Part shown: positions 11,101 through 22,544 of the stretch, in pieces
Numbering within the stretch: the stretch's first letter is position 1
Layout of the letters: each line of letters opens with the position of its first letter
NCBI RefSeq assembly: GCF_033958435.1
Contig: NC_134150.1
Location: forward strand, 34,033,501 to 34,097,500
Reading direction: 5' to 3'
Source: Carettochelys insculpta
Taxonomy: Eukaryota; Chordata; Testudines; Carettochelyidae
Length of the DNA stretch: 64,000 nucleotides
Notes under the pieces: model-generated
What the model was told of the DNA's origin: nothing
Databases searched by the model: none
Seen by the model: the letters and a program-made list of their open reading frames with translations, nothing else
Position numbers and translations under genes: made by a program

Positions 11101-14100
11101 ACCCAAAAACCAGACATCCCTTACATTTACTGTAAGAGTTAAAAAATAAGACCCAATGATAACAATGCAAAGCCCAGATCATTCAACACATTTTGATCCA
11201 ATAGTTGAAAAATGCTGGTCTAGTTTCTTAACAGAACACTATCCTTCACCCTTCCACTGACCCTCGATGCTACTTCTGTGCAATGAGAATCAAGAGGAGC
11301 TGGAGTATTTTCAGCCTCCTTCACCCTCATTTGAATGAGAGAGAAGACTCCAGCCCTATAAAGGACAGCTAGCATCTAGCAGGACATCTGTGTCCTCAGA
11401 AGAGCAAGCTTCATGGACATGGGTCAGTTTTGTATCACAGGTGGTTATTAATAAAGAGAAAGATGCTGAACACTTTTGTGAGGTAAACCTAAATCCAGAA
11501 TGAAGTCATCAGGAGGCTGATTGTCCGAGCCACACAGTCCACTGAGTCAATGGGAAAACTCCCATTGACACCTGTTGGCAATGGATGAGATCCTCATAGT
11601 TGAGGATTCTCAGTGCCTCACAGGGCTGAGCTCAAAGGACTCCACTGTTATAGCTAGGCAAAGGCCAGCTCTCCTGTTGCCCCCAAACCTTTGCTGTTTC
11701 CAGTAATGCTTTCTCTTGCAAAGCAGTCTACTGGTTGTCATCTGCTGCAACAGGCATGGATTCTTACACAGCCATTATCCAGAAAGCAGCAGTTTGTAAT
11801 ATGTCAGGTAAAAAATCTAGCCTTCGGTAATGCCAGACCATTTCCTCAGCACACTGCTCAGTCAGCTTGCTCTGACAAGATGGCATATGCCAACCAGGAA
11901 CCTGAACTAAAATGAGGGTGGAAGATTTGTATTTAGACTTTTGACTGCTAGCACAGGAAACCCTTGAAGCAGCCCTGAAAACTGTGTGAATCGCAGTGGT
12001 AAGAATGGGCCCTCTTTTGGTATGAAGTTTATATTGGAGCTTAAACCCACTGCAGTAATGAAATTGCTGGACAAAAATGAATGTAAGCCAATTCTATTTA
12101 AAGTTGGGGGAAAAAGTCCAAGATATTCAATTGCAGCTTTTTATGTGTCCAGGTGTGCACTTAAATATCAATTTGGAGGCATGCACAAGTATCTGATCCC
12201 ATGGTAATCAACACAGTAATTAATATCAGCATGATAATTAATAATACACCAAAATGTGTCATGAATCTGAATTATATCAAGAATGAACCAAATGTCTGAT
12301 ACTAACTAAACACCCTGGCTTACAACACAGACATGCACTGCATTTCATACTTAGAAACAGTCACATATTTTCACCTATCAATTGCCAAAAAATATCAGTT
12401 TTGGAATGAAAGAGCAGACCAGCAAAGAGAAACAACTTTGTAGATGGGGTGATGGACAAGAGTCTTTTTCCATTGATATAAGTGAGCAATGGATCAGACC
12501 CATGGAACATTGTGCAGAAGTTAAATATAACCTCCTGAAAAAAACCTAAGGAAGGGCTTGCACTATTGCCTTCAGCCAATTCACAATGAATGCCAGCACT
12601 CCTCCACAAAACAGCTTACTGGGACAGGATGGAGCCATGAGGTGCAATATGAACCAAACTGAATCTGTACCAGTAAGAGAGAGCCTGATTCCAAGACCGT
12701 CTGATCCAGGGAAGTATTCTCTCACACCCTAATCTTGGCGGCCGTACAGAGCTCAAGCATTGTCCAGAGCTTTTTTCTGCTCTAAGGGATGGTGCAAGAA
12801 GTAGCTGACCAACCTGCAAATTCCCACCCACGCCTGGAGACTGAGGAACAGACATAAATGAAATGTACCATCATAAACTAAAGGCAACCAGCCAAAGGAC
12901 TGCCAGATCTTCCCAACTTGGAAGCTCCACAGTCTAGGAACACCCTCAGTGAATCAGATATTTCAGCCATCTTGCTTAAACCATTATCTACTCTAAAATA
13001 ATTTAAAATGGGTTATTGTTTTGTAACAACAGGGGCATGCAGGAAAGCCAGGTCCCGTCTCTGAAAAGCTTCCAAGCTAAGGGAAAATCTCTTTCTTGTA
13101 ATGTACAAATACTTACACTCATTCTCAAAATGTGAAACCAGAGAAGGCTTCTGGGGACTCAACACATTCTAACTCACCAAAAACCTTAACAAATTTAGAT
13201 GTGCTGAATCATATATTTACGAACAGCAAGTCCAAGAGTGAGAAAAAAAGTATTCAAAGTCCAAGTTCCAGCTTACAAAGCTCTTAGCCAGAACAGAGCC
13301 CCTTTTGTCTCGCCTGTCAGAGTTACCAACTATGCAAGATGAGAGGAGTCGTGATTCTAGTCTTGTTTGTGTTAATGTGAAGGACATACACGAATGTAGG
13401 TTTGACCACCAAAGAGGAAGAGCCTGCTAATGAGCTAGTGCCACTCCAGGGTTTTGCCACCACTCTGAAGCCACCTGAAATAGTTTGTGTTGGATGTCAG
13501 TCAGAGGGACATTATTTAAGATTTTAAGGGCCCCAAGCCCAAATGTTCAGAGCCAGCCTTGTGTTTCTGCTCCCAGCGAGTTAACTTTTTTTTTTTTTTT
13601 GGTCTAAGTTGACACTGAGAAGGTTTGCGCACATTTGTAAGTATGTGTCAATATGTTCTTGGACAGTTGTTAAGAAACAAGCATAACTCTTCCCAAACAC
13701 CACAGCTTCTTCCAACCATTATTATTTTAAAGAATTTTAAAGAATTCTTAGTGTAAGCTTTATTTCTTGTTCTATATTATATGACTATATCAAGCCTACA
13801 GTGCTTTTACAGATAATTGTGTACACTAAATAGACATTCAACCCATTTTTAAAAACCAAGTTACTCATTCATTGGAGCCATGCGTTGCAGTCGCAATAAT
13901 CTACTGTAGCACTCAGAAAAGTCTGGAGGTTGAATATAATTCAGGAGGAGTTATGTGTATTGTGGGTCAAAATCTGGTCTCAGTTACTCCAGCGTAAATC
14001 CTAGGAACTTTTCCAGAAGCAACAGAGTTATTCTGGAGTCAAACCTGGATAAACAGGGGAATAATCTACCCCATTATTTTGTCCTTAAACACTATGGATG

Positions 14101-14602
14101 TTTACTCCACATGCACGTCCACTATAGATAAGATTCCAGCCAAAGGCTTTTGCCCTCTATTTTGGATGAACATTTGGGAAGGGAGTTACAACATCTCCAT
14201 GTCGCAAAATTTGATTTGTGCACTCCATGCCTGAAGATTGGGAAACAGAACTCTTACCAGAGAGGTACAAATTTACCCCAGCCCGTACCGTACAGTCAAA
14301 TTACAGCCCATTCTACAAATGGCAACAGTGACTGTTTATTTACTTACACAGGTCAAGGTCATGGCAAAGTTCAGGATTAGATGACAGAGCCATGCCACCT
14401 TAAGGACCTAGCCAGAGGTCAATCCAGGTGGCTACCGCTCTGCAAGGAGGCCAGGTCCTTTTGGAAACTCCTATCCTGCTTAATTCTTTCATTGGCACAA
14501 ATAGCTAGCTCCAGCCAAGGCAGCAATTTCCCTACCTTCACAGAAAGAACTACAGGCAATCCCAGCAGTAAGGACAGTCACTGACGAAGACCCTCTGCTC
14601 AT
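8191..14602. other. Largely unique DNA between Harbinger copies 1 and 2
   Basis: About 6.4 kb in which I see no gene and no clear transposon. It has a poly-T run near 13587 and the recurrent palindrome pair ACTGAGTCAATGGGAAAACTCCCATTGA-like around 11540-11572. Small open frames (for example 11691-11915 and 14150-14380) have no recognised domains. The DNA could be intron or intergenic; sequence alone does not tell. Confidence 0.5.
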
Positions 14603-15041
14603 GAGAGCCGCGTCTACACGTGCCGCCTACTTCGAAGTAGCCGCGCCAACTTCGAAAGAGCGCCCGTCATGGCTACACGTGTTGGGCGCTATTTCAAAGT
14701 TAACATCGACGTTAGGTGGCGAGACGTCGAAGTCGCTAACCCCATGAGGGGATGGGAATAGCGCCCTACTTCGACGTTCAACATCGAAGTAGGGAACGTG
14801 TAGTCGTTGCGCATCCCGCAACATCGAAATTGCGGGGTCCTCCATGGTGGCCATCAGCTGAGGGGTTGAGAGACGCTCTCTCCAGCCCCTGAGCTTGATG
14901 GTGGCCGCGTGGAGCGGCCCCTTAAAGCTCCCCGCTCCCTGCCTTCCTGTGCAGGAAGCTGAGAGAATGTGCAGGCAGCAGCCCAGACACGCGGCCAGCC
15001 TGCATGTCCCTCAGCAGCCCCACACACACCCCACCGCTGCA

Positions 15042-17050
15042 ATGGCCGCACGCCAGCCCCCCAAGTGCCCCCAGGGGACCCCCCCCAAAGGGAGCCAGGG
15101 CTCCCAGCCCAGCAGCCAGGTGGGGAAGCAGCAGCGGGGCCCCTCCTGGACGGAGGCCGAGCTTCGGGACCTGCTGGGGCTCTGGAGCGAGGAGGAGGTG
15201 CTCCAGGTAATGGGGAGCAAGAGGCGGAACGCAGATGCGTTCGCTCGGCTGGCCGAGGGCCTGGCCGCCTGGGGTCACCCTGTCCGCACTCCGGATCATG
15301 TCCGCAGTAAAGTGAAGGAGCTGCGGCAGGGTTACGCCCAGGCCCGGGATGCGGCCGGCTGATCTGGGGCCGCCCCCGTCACTTGCCTCTTTTACAGGGA
15401 GCTCAGGGACATCCTGGGCCCCCGGCACACCTCCTCCCCTCCGGCCACTCTTGATACCTCGGCCGAGGAGCCCCAGCAGGCCCCGGAGGCGGAGTCTGCC
15501 CCGGAGGCAAGCCCCGGACCCCCGGGTCCCCCCCAGGAGCCCACCCCTGGGGCACCAGAGGAGGAGGAGGAGGGGGAGTCCTCCTCCAGCGACACCGGCC
15601 TCCAGATGGTCCTGCCATCCAGGAGCTCCAACTGGGCGTCCGCCCCCCGGGTGTCCCCCGACCGTGGGAGTGGACCGTCAGGTATGTACCCCCCCGGTGC
15701 ACACCCCCAGGGTTGAGGGGCGGGGGTAACAGATATGACCAGGGCCCTCCACATGCCCAGATGACCATGGCCCCAAGGACAGCAGTGGCATGTCCCTCAG
15801 AAAAGTGCATCAGCCCCTGCCCCCCCCAGCACGACAGTGCCATGCCCCATCCCCGGGGCTGCGGGGAGCGGAACCTCTAGGGTCCCCCGGGGGGAGGGGG
15901 TGGGACACCCAGCAGCAGCAGCAGCAGCAGCATGTGATGGAGTCGGGGGAGTGCAAATGCGAGACTCAGGCTACATATGAGAAACAAGCAGAATAGCTCC
16001 CAGTGGCTAAGGATGATCCTGGGGCTACAACTGGCAGGTTACACCTCTGCCCTGAACAAAGAGGAGGGAGGAGCCGAGCTGGGTTTGAATTGGGGGCGGC
16101 AGTTAGAGGCTAGGGGAAGGGAGAGCTAGAAGGCAGCCAGCCTGAGGAGGGGGAAAGCTACACCCCAGAGGGGCACCCCTCGGGGTCTTCTCCCCAGGGT
16201 GGGTTGGAAGGACCGTCTCTGACTGCTGTACTATCGCTTCTGTGAGAAGCTGGGCATCTGTTGCCTAATAAACCTCCTGTTGTACCTGCTGAGTGAGAGC
16301 CACTCCTGCCAGTGGACAGGGTGCAGTGCAGGGGGACCCCTGAACCCCATCACAGCAGCATCTCCCGGGGACGGGGATGGGGAACCTGCAGCAGAAGGGT
16401 GGGGGGACAAGGGCCATGGCTCAGGGCCCACACTAACGGCTGTCTCCACTCTTCTTCCCCCCCTCCTGTGTTCCGTAGCTGCACCATCAGAAGGACCGGA
16501 GAGCGCCAGCAAGGCGTCAGTGGTCCCGGGCAGCCCTCCGGGGCCATCAGTCCAGGCCAGCCCCTCGGCGGAGGACCAACCAGCCCCACGGCGGGGAAGA
16601 CGGTGGACCCAGCACCACCAGCCGACGGCGATGGACCCCCAGCTGCTGGCCCTCCACCATCGGCAGCTGGAGGTCGCCGAGCAGCGGCTGCGGGTGGAGG
16701 AGCACCGCCTCCAGCTGCAGGAGCGGGCGCTGGCCTGGTGCCAGGAGGCATGGGGGGCCTACATGCGGATCTTCAACCATATCGTGGACTACCTGGCCCC
16801 CCATGCCGCGCCGGCTGCCGCTGCGCCCGCCCTGCCTGCTCCACCTGCTGCTCCACCCGCTGCTCCAGCTGCTGCACCGTCCGCCGTCACACCGCCACCT
16901 GCCACCGAGGGCCCTTCTGCCGAGGGGGACCTGGGGCCAGCTGACACCCGCTGGCCATATCTCCTGGTCCATCTGGCCCCCAGCCAGCCCCAGCCAGGGC
17001 TGAGGCCGAGGCGGGGATCCCAGCCGCCCACCCCCAGCGCTGGACATTAG
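15042..17050 (+). pseudogene. Harbinger Myb/SANT-like DNA-binding partner, copy 2 (broken)
   Basis: The ATG at 15042 opens MAARQPPK and the Myb/SANT-like domain follows (EAELRDLLGLWSEEE, SKRRNADAFARLAEGL, HVRSKVKELRQGY). A TGA at 15360-15362 stands where copy 1 has CGA (Arg), a typical CpG-to-TpG change. Beyond it the frame continues through an acidic/Ser stretch (PEEEEEGESSSSDTG) to a splice donor at 15682. The acceptor is at 16478 (TTCCGTAG), giving a 797-bp intron that contains the solo LTR. The last exon is intact: LLALHHRQLEVAEQRLRVEE then HRLQLQERALAW form a Leu/Glu/Gln-rich coiled coil, followed by a long Ala/Pro tail to the TAG at 17048. The coiled coil could mediate partner or transposase contact; that is an inference. 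Confidence 0.8.
15933..16354 (+). mobile_element. Solo LTR of an endogenous retrovirus-like element
   Basis: The unit starts TGTGATGG and ends CCATCACA, the short inverted TG...CA ends of an LTR. It is flanked by a 6-bp duplication GCAGCA (15927-15932 and 16355-16360), though the site lies in a CAG triplet run, so duplication length is uncertain. An AATAAA signal is at 16267-16272. The matching stretch of Harbinger copy 1 (around 4530-4550) is the uninterrupted CAGCAGCAG site. No internal viral genes remain, as expected after LTR-LTR recombination. It sits inside the intron of the Myb-like gene. Confidence 0.8.
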
Positions 17051-17259
17051 GGGGTGTGGGGCCCAGGACGTGCCCCCACCCTTTGTATATATTCCCCCCA
17101 GTTTGATGTCAGTTTGTAAATAGTTTGTATATTTGACCCCTGTTACTATGCTGACCCTTACCCCACCATGTAAATAGTTCTCCCCTTCCTTGTCTTCCCC
17201 TTTCATCTTATCCCTATTTATAATACATATATATATAAGTTAGATTTTGCCTGTAAATA

Positions 17260-17608
17260 TCAGAGGGGTAGCCGTGTTAGTCTGGATCTGTAACAGCAAC
17301 GAAGGGTCCTGTGGCACCTTATAGACTAATAGAAAAGTTTAGAGCATGAGCTTTCGTGAGTTAACTCACTTCTTCAGATGCTGGTCCTGGAAATCTGCAA
17401 GGCCAGGTATAAATAGGCTAGAGCAAGGCTGGGGATAACGAGGTTAGCTCAGTCAGGAAGGCTGACAAAATACAAAAGCAGCTTCCCCTCTCTTGGAGTT
17501 CACACCTCCAGATCTACTGATGACAATACAACTCAGCCTTCCTGACTGAGCTAACCTCGTTATCCCCAGCCTTGCTCTGGCCTATTTATACCTGGCCTTG
17601 CAGATTTT
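17260..17608 (-). mobile_element. Penelope-like 3' tail in fold-back form
   Basis: The insert is flanked by the 10-bp direct repeat CCTGTAAATA (17250-17259 and 17609-17618); copy 1 has the unoccupied site near 5426. On the minus strand its end reads GACTAACACGGCTACCCCTC, the same 3' tail as the coding Penelope copies at 39762 and 57620. The second half is an inverted repeat: about 76 bp from 17389 to 17464 pairs with 17532-17608. The minus strand also shows CTGAAGA, a stem GTGAG/CTCAC and GAAA (17377 down to 17352), like a hammerhead ribozyme core. Confidence 0.75.
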
Positions 17609-17791
17609 CCTGTAAATAGTTAGTCTTGTTGATAATAATAATGAGTTCTACAGATATTTGAGTTGACGAACAACTGTCTGCTTTTATTTACAAGAAAAGT
17701 GGGGGGGTGTGCTCTTGGGTGCTCTGTGGTGTGGGCGTAGGGGCAGGGAGTGTTGTGGAGGATGGGGGGGTAGTGGGGGGCCTGCTAGTGT

Positions 17792-19125
17792 TCACACTGC
17801 AGCCTCATTGAACTGGGCCCGCAGGGCCTCTCGGACCCGGGTCCCTTCGGGGTCCACCTGGCGACTGGGGGCAGCGGGTGGCTGCACATCGGCCCTGCCG
17901 GCCTCCACAGTCCAGCCCTGAAAGAAGGCCTCCCCCTTGCTCTCCACCAGGTTGTGGAGGGCGCTGCATGCGCCCATAATCTGGGGGATGTTGGTGGGGC
18001 CCGCATCAAGGTGGGTGAGGAGACACCTCCAGCGCCCTTTGAGGCGGCCAAATGTGCGCTCCACCACCTGGCGCGCGTGGTTCAGGCGCATGTTGAAGCG
18101 CTCCTGGCTGGCAGACAGATGGCCCGTGTACAGGTGCATGAGGCAGGGCCGGAGGGGGTATGCCGCATCTGCGATGACACAGAGGGGCATGGTGGTTTCC
18201 CCCACAGGGATCTCCGGCTGGGGGATGTAGGTCCCCGCCTCCATCCAGTGGCACAGGCCCGAGTTCCGGAATACCCGGGCGTCGTGGGTGCTGCCAGGCC
18301 AGCCCACATAAATGTCCAGGAAATGGCCCCGGCTGTCCACCAAGGCCTGGAGGACTACTGAGTGGTAGCTCTTCCTGTTTAAGTAGCGTCCACCACTGTG
18401 TCCCGGGGCACGGATGGGGATGTGAGTCCCATCCAGAGCCCCGAGGCAATTGGGGAAGCCCAGGGTGGCAAAGCCCGCGATGGCGGCATCTGGGCCCCAA
18501 GCCTCACGAGCCTGTGGAGGAGCAGGGCGTTGATGGCACGGACGACCTGCAGGGGAAGCACATGGGAGACCACCAATGAGGGGTGTGCAGGGTGTGTGTG
18601 GCCCTCCCCTGCTGCCTCCCCCACCCCCGTGGCTCCTCTTACCTCCATGAGGACAGCCCCAACGGTGGCCTTGCTGATGCCAAACTGCTGGCCCACGGAT
18701 CAGTAGCTGCCTGGAGTGGCCAGCTTCCAAACAGCGATGCCGACCCGTTTCTCCATAGTGAGGGCACACCGCATGAAGGTGTCCTGGTGCCTCAGTGTGG
18801 GGGTGAGCCACTGGCATAGCTCCAGAAATGTCTGCCGGCTCATGCGACAGTTCTGGAGCCAGCGGTCGTCATCCCACTCATCGAGCACCAGCCGCTCCCA
18901 CCAGTCAGTGCTCGTGGGGTAGCTCCACAGCCGGCGACGTGTGCGGCGGGGGGTGGGGGTGGGTGCTGCGGGGTTGGGGGTTGCGTCCTCCTCCCCTGCA
19001 GGCAGCTCCTCCTCTGTGGCAAGGAGGTGCTCAGCTGCCTCCTGCGTGGCATGGAGCAGGGCGAGCACTGCTCCTGCAGGGGTGGCTGTGTGGACCTCTG
19101 GCTGCTGCTGCTGCTGGGGGTCCAT
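17792..19125 (-). pseudogene. Harbinger HARBI1-like DDE transposase, copy 2 (broken)
   Basis: It reads leftward from the ATG at 19125 (MDPQQQQQPEV). Exon 1 is in one frame through RRLWSYPTSTDWWERLVL and DDDRWLQNCRMSRQTFLEL up to GSY, then a TGA at 18700-18702 replaces the CGA (Arg) of copy 1 just before the helix-turn-helix. The intron is 18642-18547 (GTAAGA...CTGCAG, 96 bp). A 1-bp deletion near 18491-18500, just after LHRLVRLG, shifts the frame before the DDE domain. The rest is open: ALDGTHIPI, DIYVGWPGSTHDARVF, VIADAAYPL and VVERTFGRLKGRW keep D, D and E. The C-terminus ends near 17792, with an AATAAA on the minus strand near 17683. Confidence 0.88.
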
Positions 19126-19444
19126 GACTGCGTCGCTCGAGGTGTGCGTGCCTATGGCTCTGCAGACCGCGTTCTGTGCAGACTGCGTGTGTCTGGGAGA
19201 GGCCCTTTAAGGGAGCGGCTAGCTGTTGCCCCGGAAGCGCTCGTCCGCCCTGTGACCCTGTCTGCAGCTGTTCCTGGCACCCTTATTTTGATGTGTGCTA
19301 CTTTGGCATGTAGATGTTCCCTCGCGGCGCCTATTTCGATGTGGTGCTGCCCAACTTCGACGTTGCCAGCCCTGGAGGACGTGTAGATGTTATTCATCGA
19401 AATAGGCTATTTCGATGTAGCATTCATGTGTAGACGTAGCCGAG

Positions 19445-19992
19445 ATGAAGTTTTTAATCATCTTGGTGTAAATGCTACACATTTCATTATAGTGATTTCA
19501 TAAACTTGCCTGCATTTATTAATGCCACTGTAGCAGAGGCATCACTGAAATCTCCCTTTCCCATTTAAAGCATGCTCAGATTAAGCACTGATACAGATGT
19601 ACACAAAAGAAGACTCCTAAAGGTAACATGCCATGAGCTTTTAAGCATGTTATTTAAGAGTTTGAACTAATGTCTTGTATGTTGTGTCAGTCTCACAGCA
19701 CGCTGCCCCTCAAGTACACTGAGAAAATATTCTGAGTGTTTAGTAGATAAATGGATCACCATCAGTATTGTGGACAGCTCTGCAAAGTTACCACTTGCCC
19801 CTAACATGAAGATCTTTTGGTTGTGCTGCTTGGTGTCAGCTACCCAGTTCCACCTGCCACAAATCTCACAAATACCCCACTCTTGGCCTTGCAGGTCAGG
19901 CTGTCTCTTTCCAGGTCTGCAATAGCCACCCAGCAACCCCTGAGCCCTCTTAACATCTTCCTGCAGTGTCTAGATCCTGTTTCGCTGAACAT
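19445..19992. other. Unassigned DNA between Harbinger copy 2 and a MITE
   Basis: No gene or repeat could be recognised. The open frames here are short and lack domains. Confidence 0.5.
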
Positions 19993-19995
19993 ATG

Positions 19996-20383
19996 GGCCA
20001 CATCTACATGGGCACATTCCGTCGACAAAACTGGGCTTTTGTCAACAAAAGTTGCTGAGCACCTACACAGCCAAAGTGCTCTGTTGAGAGTTTGCCGACA
20101 AAACTCATCTGTTCAGTTGGCAGTGTTATACTTCTCCCTGATCAGGTATAGCACCTCTCGACAGTATTTTGTCAACAAAGTGCTCTTTTAGACAGTTCTG
20201 TCAACAACAGGGCTGGTTCTGTTGACAAAGCAGACAGCGTGTGTGGTCGGTTCCTGATGAGTGAAGGGATCATTGTTCTGGGCCCCTTTGGTATGTGGAT
20301 GGGATCTGTTCACAGATGTACTGATGAGGTTTGTCTGTCAACTGTGACCTCTGTCAACAGAAGCTCTCCGTGTAGATGTAGCC
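19996..20383. mobile_element. TGTCAACA-rich MITE with 3-bp duplication
   Basis: The left end reads GGCCACATCTACATGGG and the right end, on the complementary strand, GGCTACATCTACACGGAG. The trinucleotide ATG borders both sides (19993-19995, 20384-20386). The interior is studded with TGTCAACA/TGTTGACA words on both strands, giving a loose fold-back structure. It has no coding capacity. Its terminus resembles that of the Harbinger copies. Related units occur at 22986-23141 and 50066-50536. Confidence 0.75.
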
Positions 20384-20386
20384 ATG

Positions 20387-22544
20387 CAGTATTCACACAT
20401 CCACTGCTGCCAAAGAAGTAGTGCACCCCAGCTTACCAGTTTCACCTCAGAGCACCGTGCCGCTTCACACACGGGACTAAGATACGTTTCTGGTAAAAGT
20501 TTGTTAACCAAGACTAGATCTTCAAGCAGCAGCAAGTAGAAATATTATACACAAGTGATCACCTATAAAATAAATTCAGACTGTTCATTCTCAGCCTAGA
20601 CTTAATTAACAAGATGGTCTCCTATTTAATAAAGTATTGCTCACCAGCACTTTACAGCTAGTCTCCTTCCTGTAATTACCAAAGAGGTTGCAGGATCTGG
20701 GGTTCTATACATATTAAAATAAACACGGATTTCATGAGGCACCATGTGCTGTCAGCTAAGTCCTAAGTGACGGATCCAAGGTGTGTCCTGGTATCCCTAG
20801 ACATTACAAGCCAATCTTTTGGCCTTGTTCATAAACAAGCACTTGTTCATAAACTCCCTTCTGACTTTTTCTGCTCGTGTCTGGGTTTGTTTTTTTTCCT
20901 GCCAACTTCAAAATCTCTTATTTACCATCAGTCTCAGTATGCAAACAAAAGTACATTGGGAGGAAGACAATGCCCAATACACAGATGACGAGACAGAGGG
21001 ATAAACATCTATTACCACCAGCCTGAAAAGAACATTCCTGAGGTATGTCATCTCCTGGTTATCTGCCTTAATCCCTGGTCCTTAAGAATGTAACTTCTTG
21101 ATAGACCATTGTCCTATTGAAGACAGGGTCACATTCCACCCTTCTGAAAGCCCACTGAAGCCAAAAACATTACACCACGGATGGAGTTGGCCCATGCTGC
21201 ATATTTTAGTAGTGCCTGAGTAATGCAAAAGAACCATGAATGCCAGATCAAAGAAATTAACATTTGGGTCAAGGGAATGGCTAAAACAATTACCAGAAGA
21301 ATATCTAAAATCTTTGGCAGTTCCTGCGCTTATTCTCACCTTCTGTCTCTTAGCTAGAGGGGAAAGACATTAACTACCACCAAGTCAGTCATCTAGTTTT
21401 CAGATATCTTTCTGAGGTAACATGAATCTTCATTCTGGTCTTTATTTTTTTCACTTACAGAGGCTGGGGCAGTCAGGTACCATCTCACATGGGTGAATAT
21501 CATTATTGTAGCAGGGTGGTAGCCATGTGATTGCACCAAGTCTAAGAGGAAGTCTAACTGGAAGGTTTGAGTTTTTGAAAATGATCAGTACAAAGCATTC
21601 TTGTCTTGCTTCAAAACACTTAGAACACTTGCAATAGTTTTGTAACAGTATGGAAACAGGTATATCCTTTCATCAGCATGCCAAAATGTAGTCATTCAGG
21701 CAAGGTGAGTTTATCACCTGCTGAAGGAAGTTCACCTCTTGCTAAACTGAAGAACAGCAGGCACTTATTAAATAAAAAATTACTCAAGCGAACAAGGACA
21801 CCCAGCTGCAGCTATTCAGCCAAAATTACGTTATGAGTTCCTGAGCCCATAACTGCTGCATTAACAGCTCTTCAGTCTAGTTATTAGTTGTTTGCAGTGT
21901 TTAAAATACCTTTGTTTTCACACAGGAGTGGTTCTCTCATTTATCGGTCAGTCAGAATGGCCTTTAGTCCCTGTTTTAATTTGAGAACTAACTGCATTCA
22001 CTAAAATCTTTTTCTTTTAAAAGTTTATGAGGTCCAGCATAAGAAAGAAATGGGGAAGGTGTAGATTATAAATAGGGAGGGGAGAAATGGCTTGGGAAGA
22101 AAAATGAACCCACTTGAGCAGGGGTCCAAAAACCAATCAAACACAAAACTCCTTGATCGCTTGAAAAAGCTGAGGAATTGTTGTTTCAGGTCAGCCATAA
22201 ATATATTAGCATATTGTGGGGCCATGAGGCTGACCTGGAACAATGAAAACTCCTTGAGCTTTGGAAAAGTTTGGCCATCTTAATAAATTCTGTCTCATAT
22301 TATTATGTACTTCTAATTCTTTATTTTCAAAGCACAGAGCAATTTCAACTGGAATAAGAAACTATTTCTTTATTGTAACTTACTGAATGATTTAATATTT
22401 GAGGCTGCAATTTTCCAGTGTACCTACAGTAGCTAGACATTAAATTCCTAGCCAAAGCCAGTAAGCACTGAATGGTTAACTCCAATAGACACTCTTGAAA
22501 ATTTCAGCCTCAGTGGCCATTATATGCATAGATCCGTTCTGTAA
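20387..22544. other. Unassigned AT-rich DNA
   Basis: No gene is seen and no clear element ends could be found. The segment 21130-21160 holds a degenerate copy of the recurrent CCCACTGAAGCC-type motif. Confidence 0.5.

Larger units (their letters stand above)
14606..19441. mobile_element. PIF/Harbinger-type DNA transposon, copy 2 with nested insertions
   Basis: The ends are AGCCGCGTCTACACGTG on the left and GGCTACGTCTACACATG read inward from the right. The trinucleotide GAG borders both sides (14603-14605 and 19442-19444). It has the same gene order and orientation as copy 1. The 4836-bp length is explained by a 422-bp solo LTR (15933-16354) and a 349-bp Penelope-derived insert (17260-17608) plus their target duplications; without them it is about 4.05 kb, close to copy 1. 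Both genes contain stops or frameshifts at positions different from those in copy 1. Confidence 0.9.
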
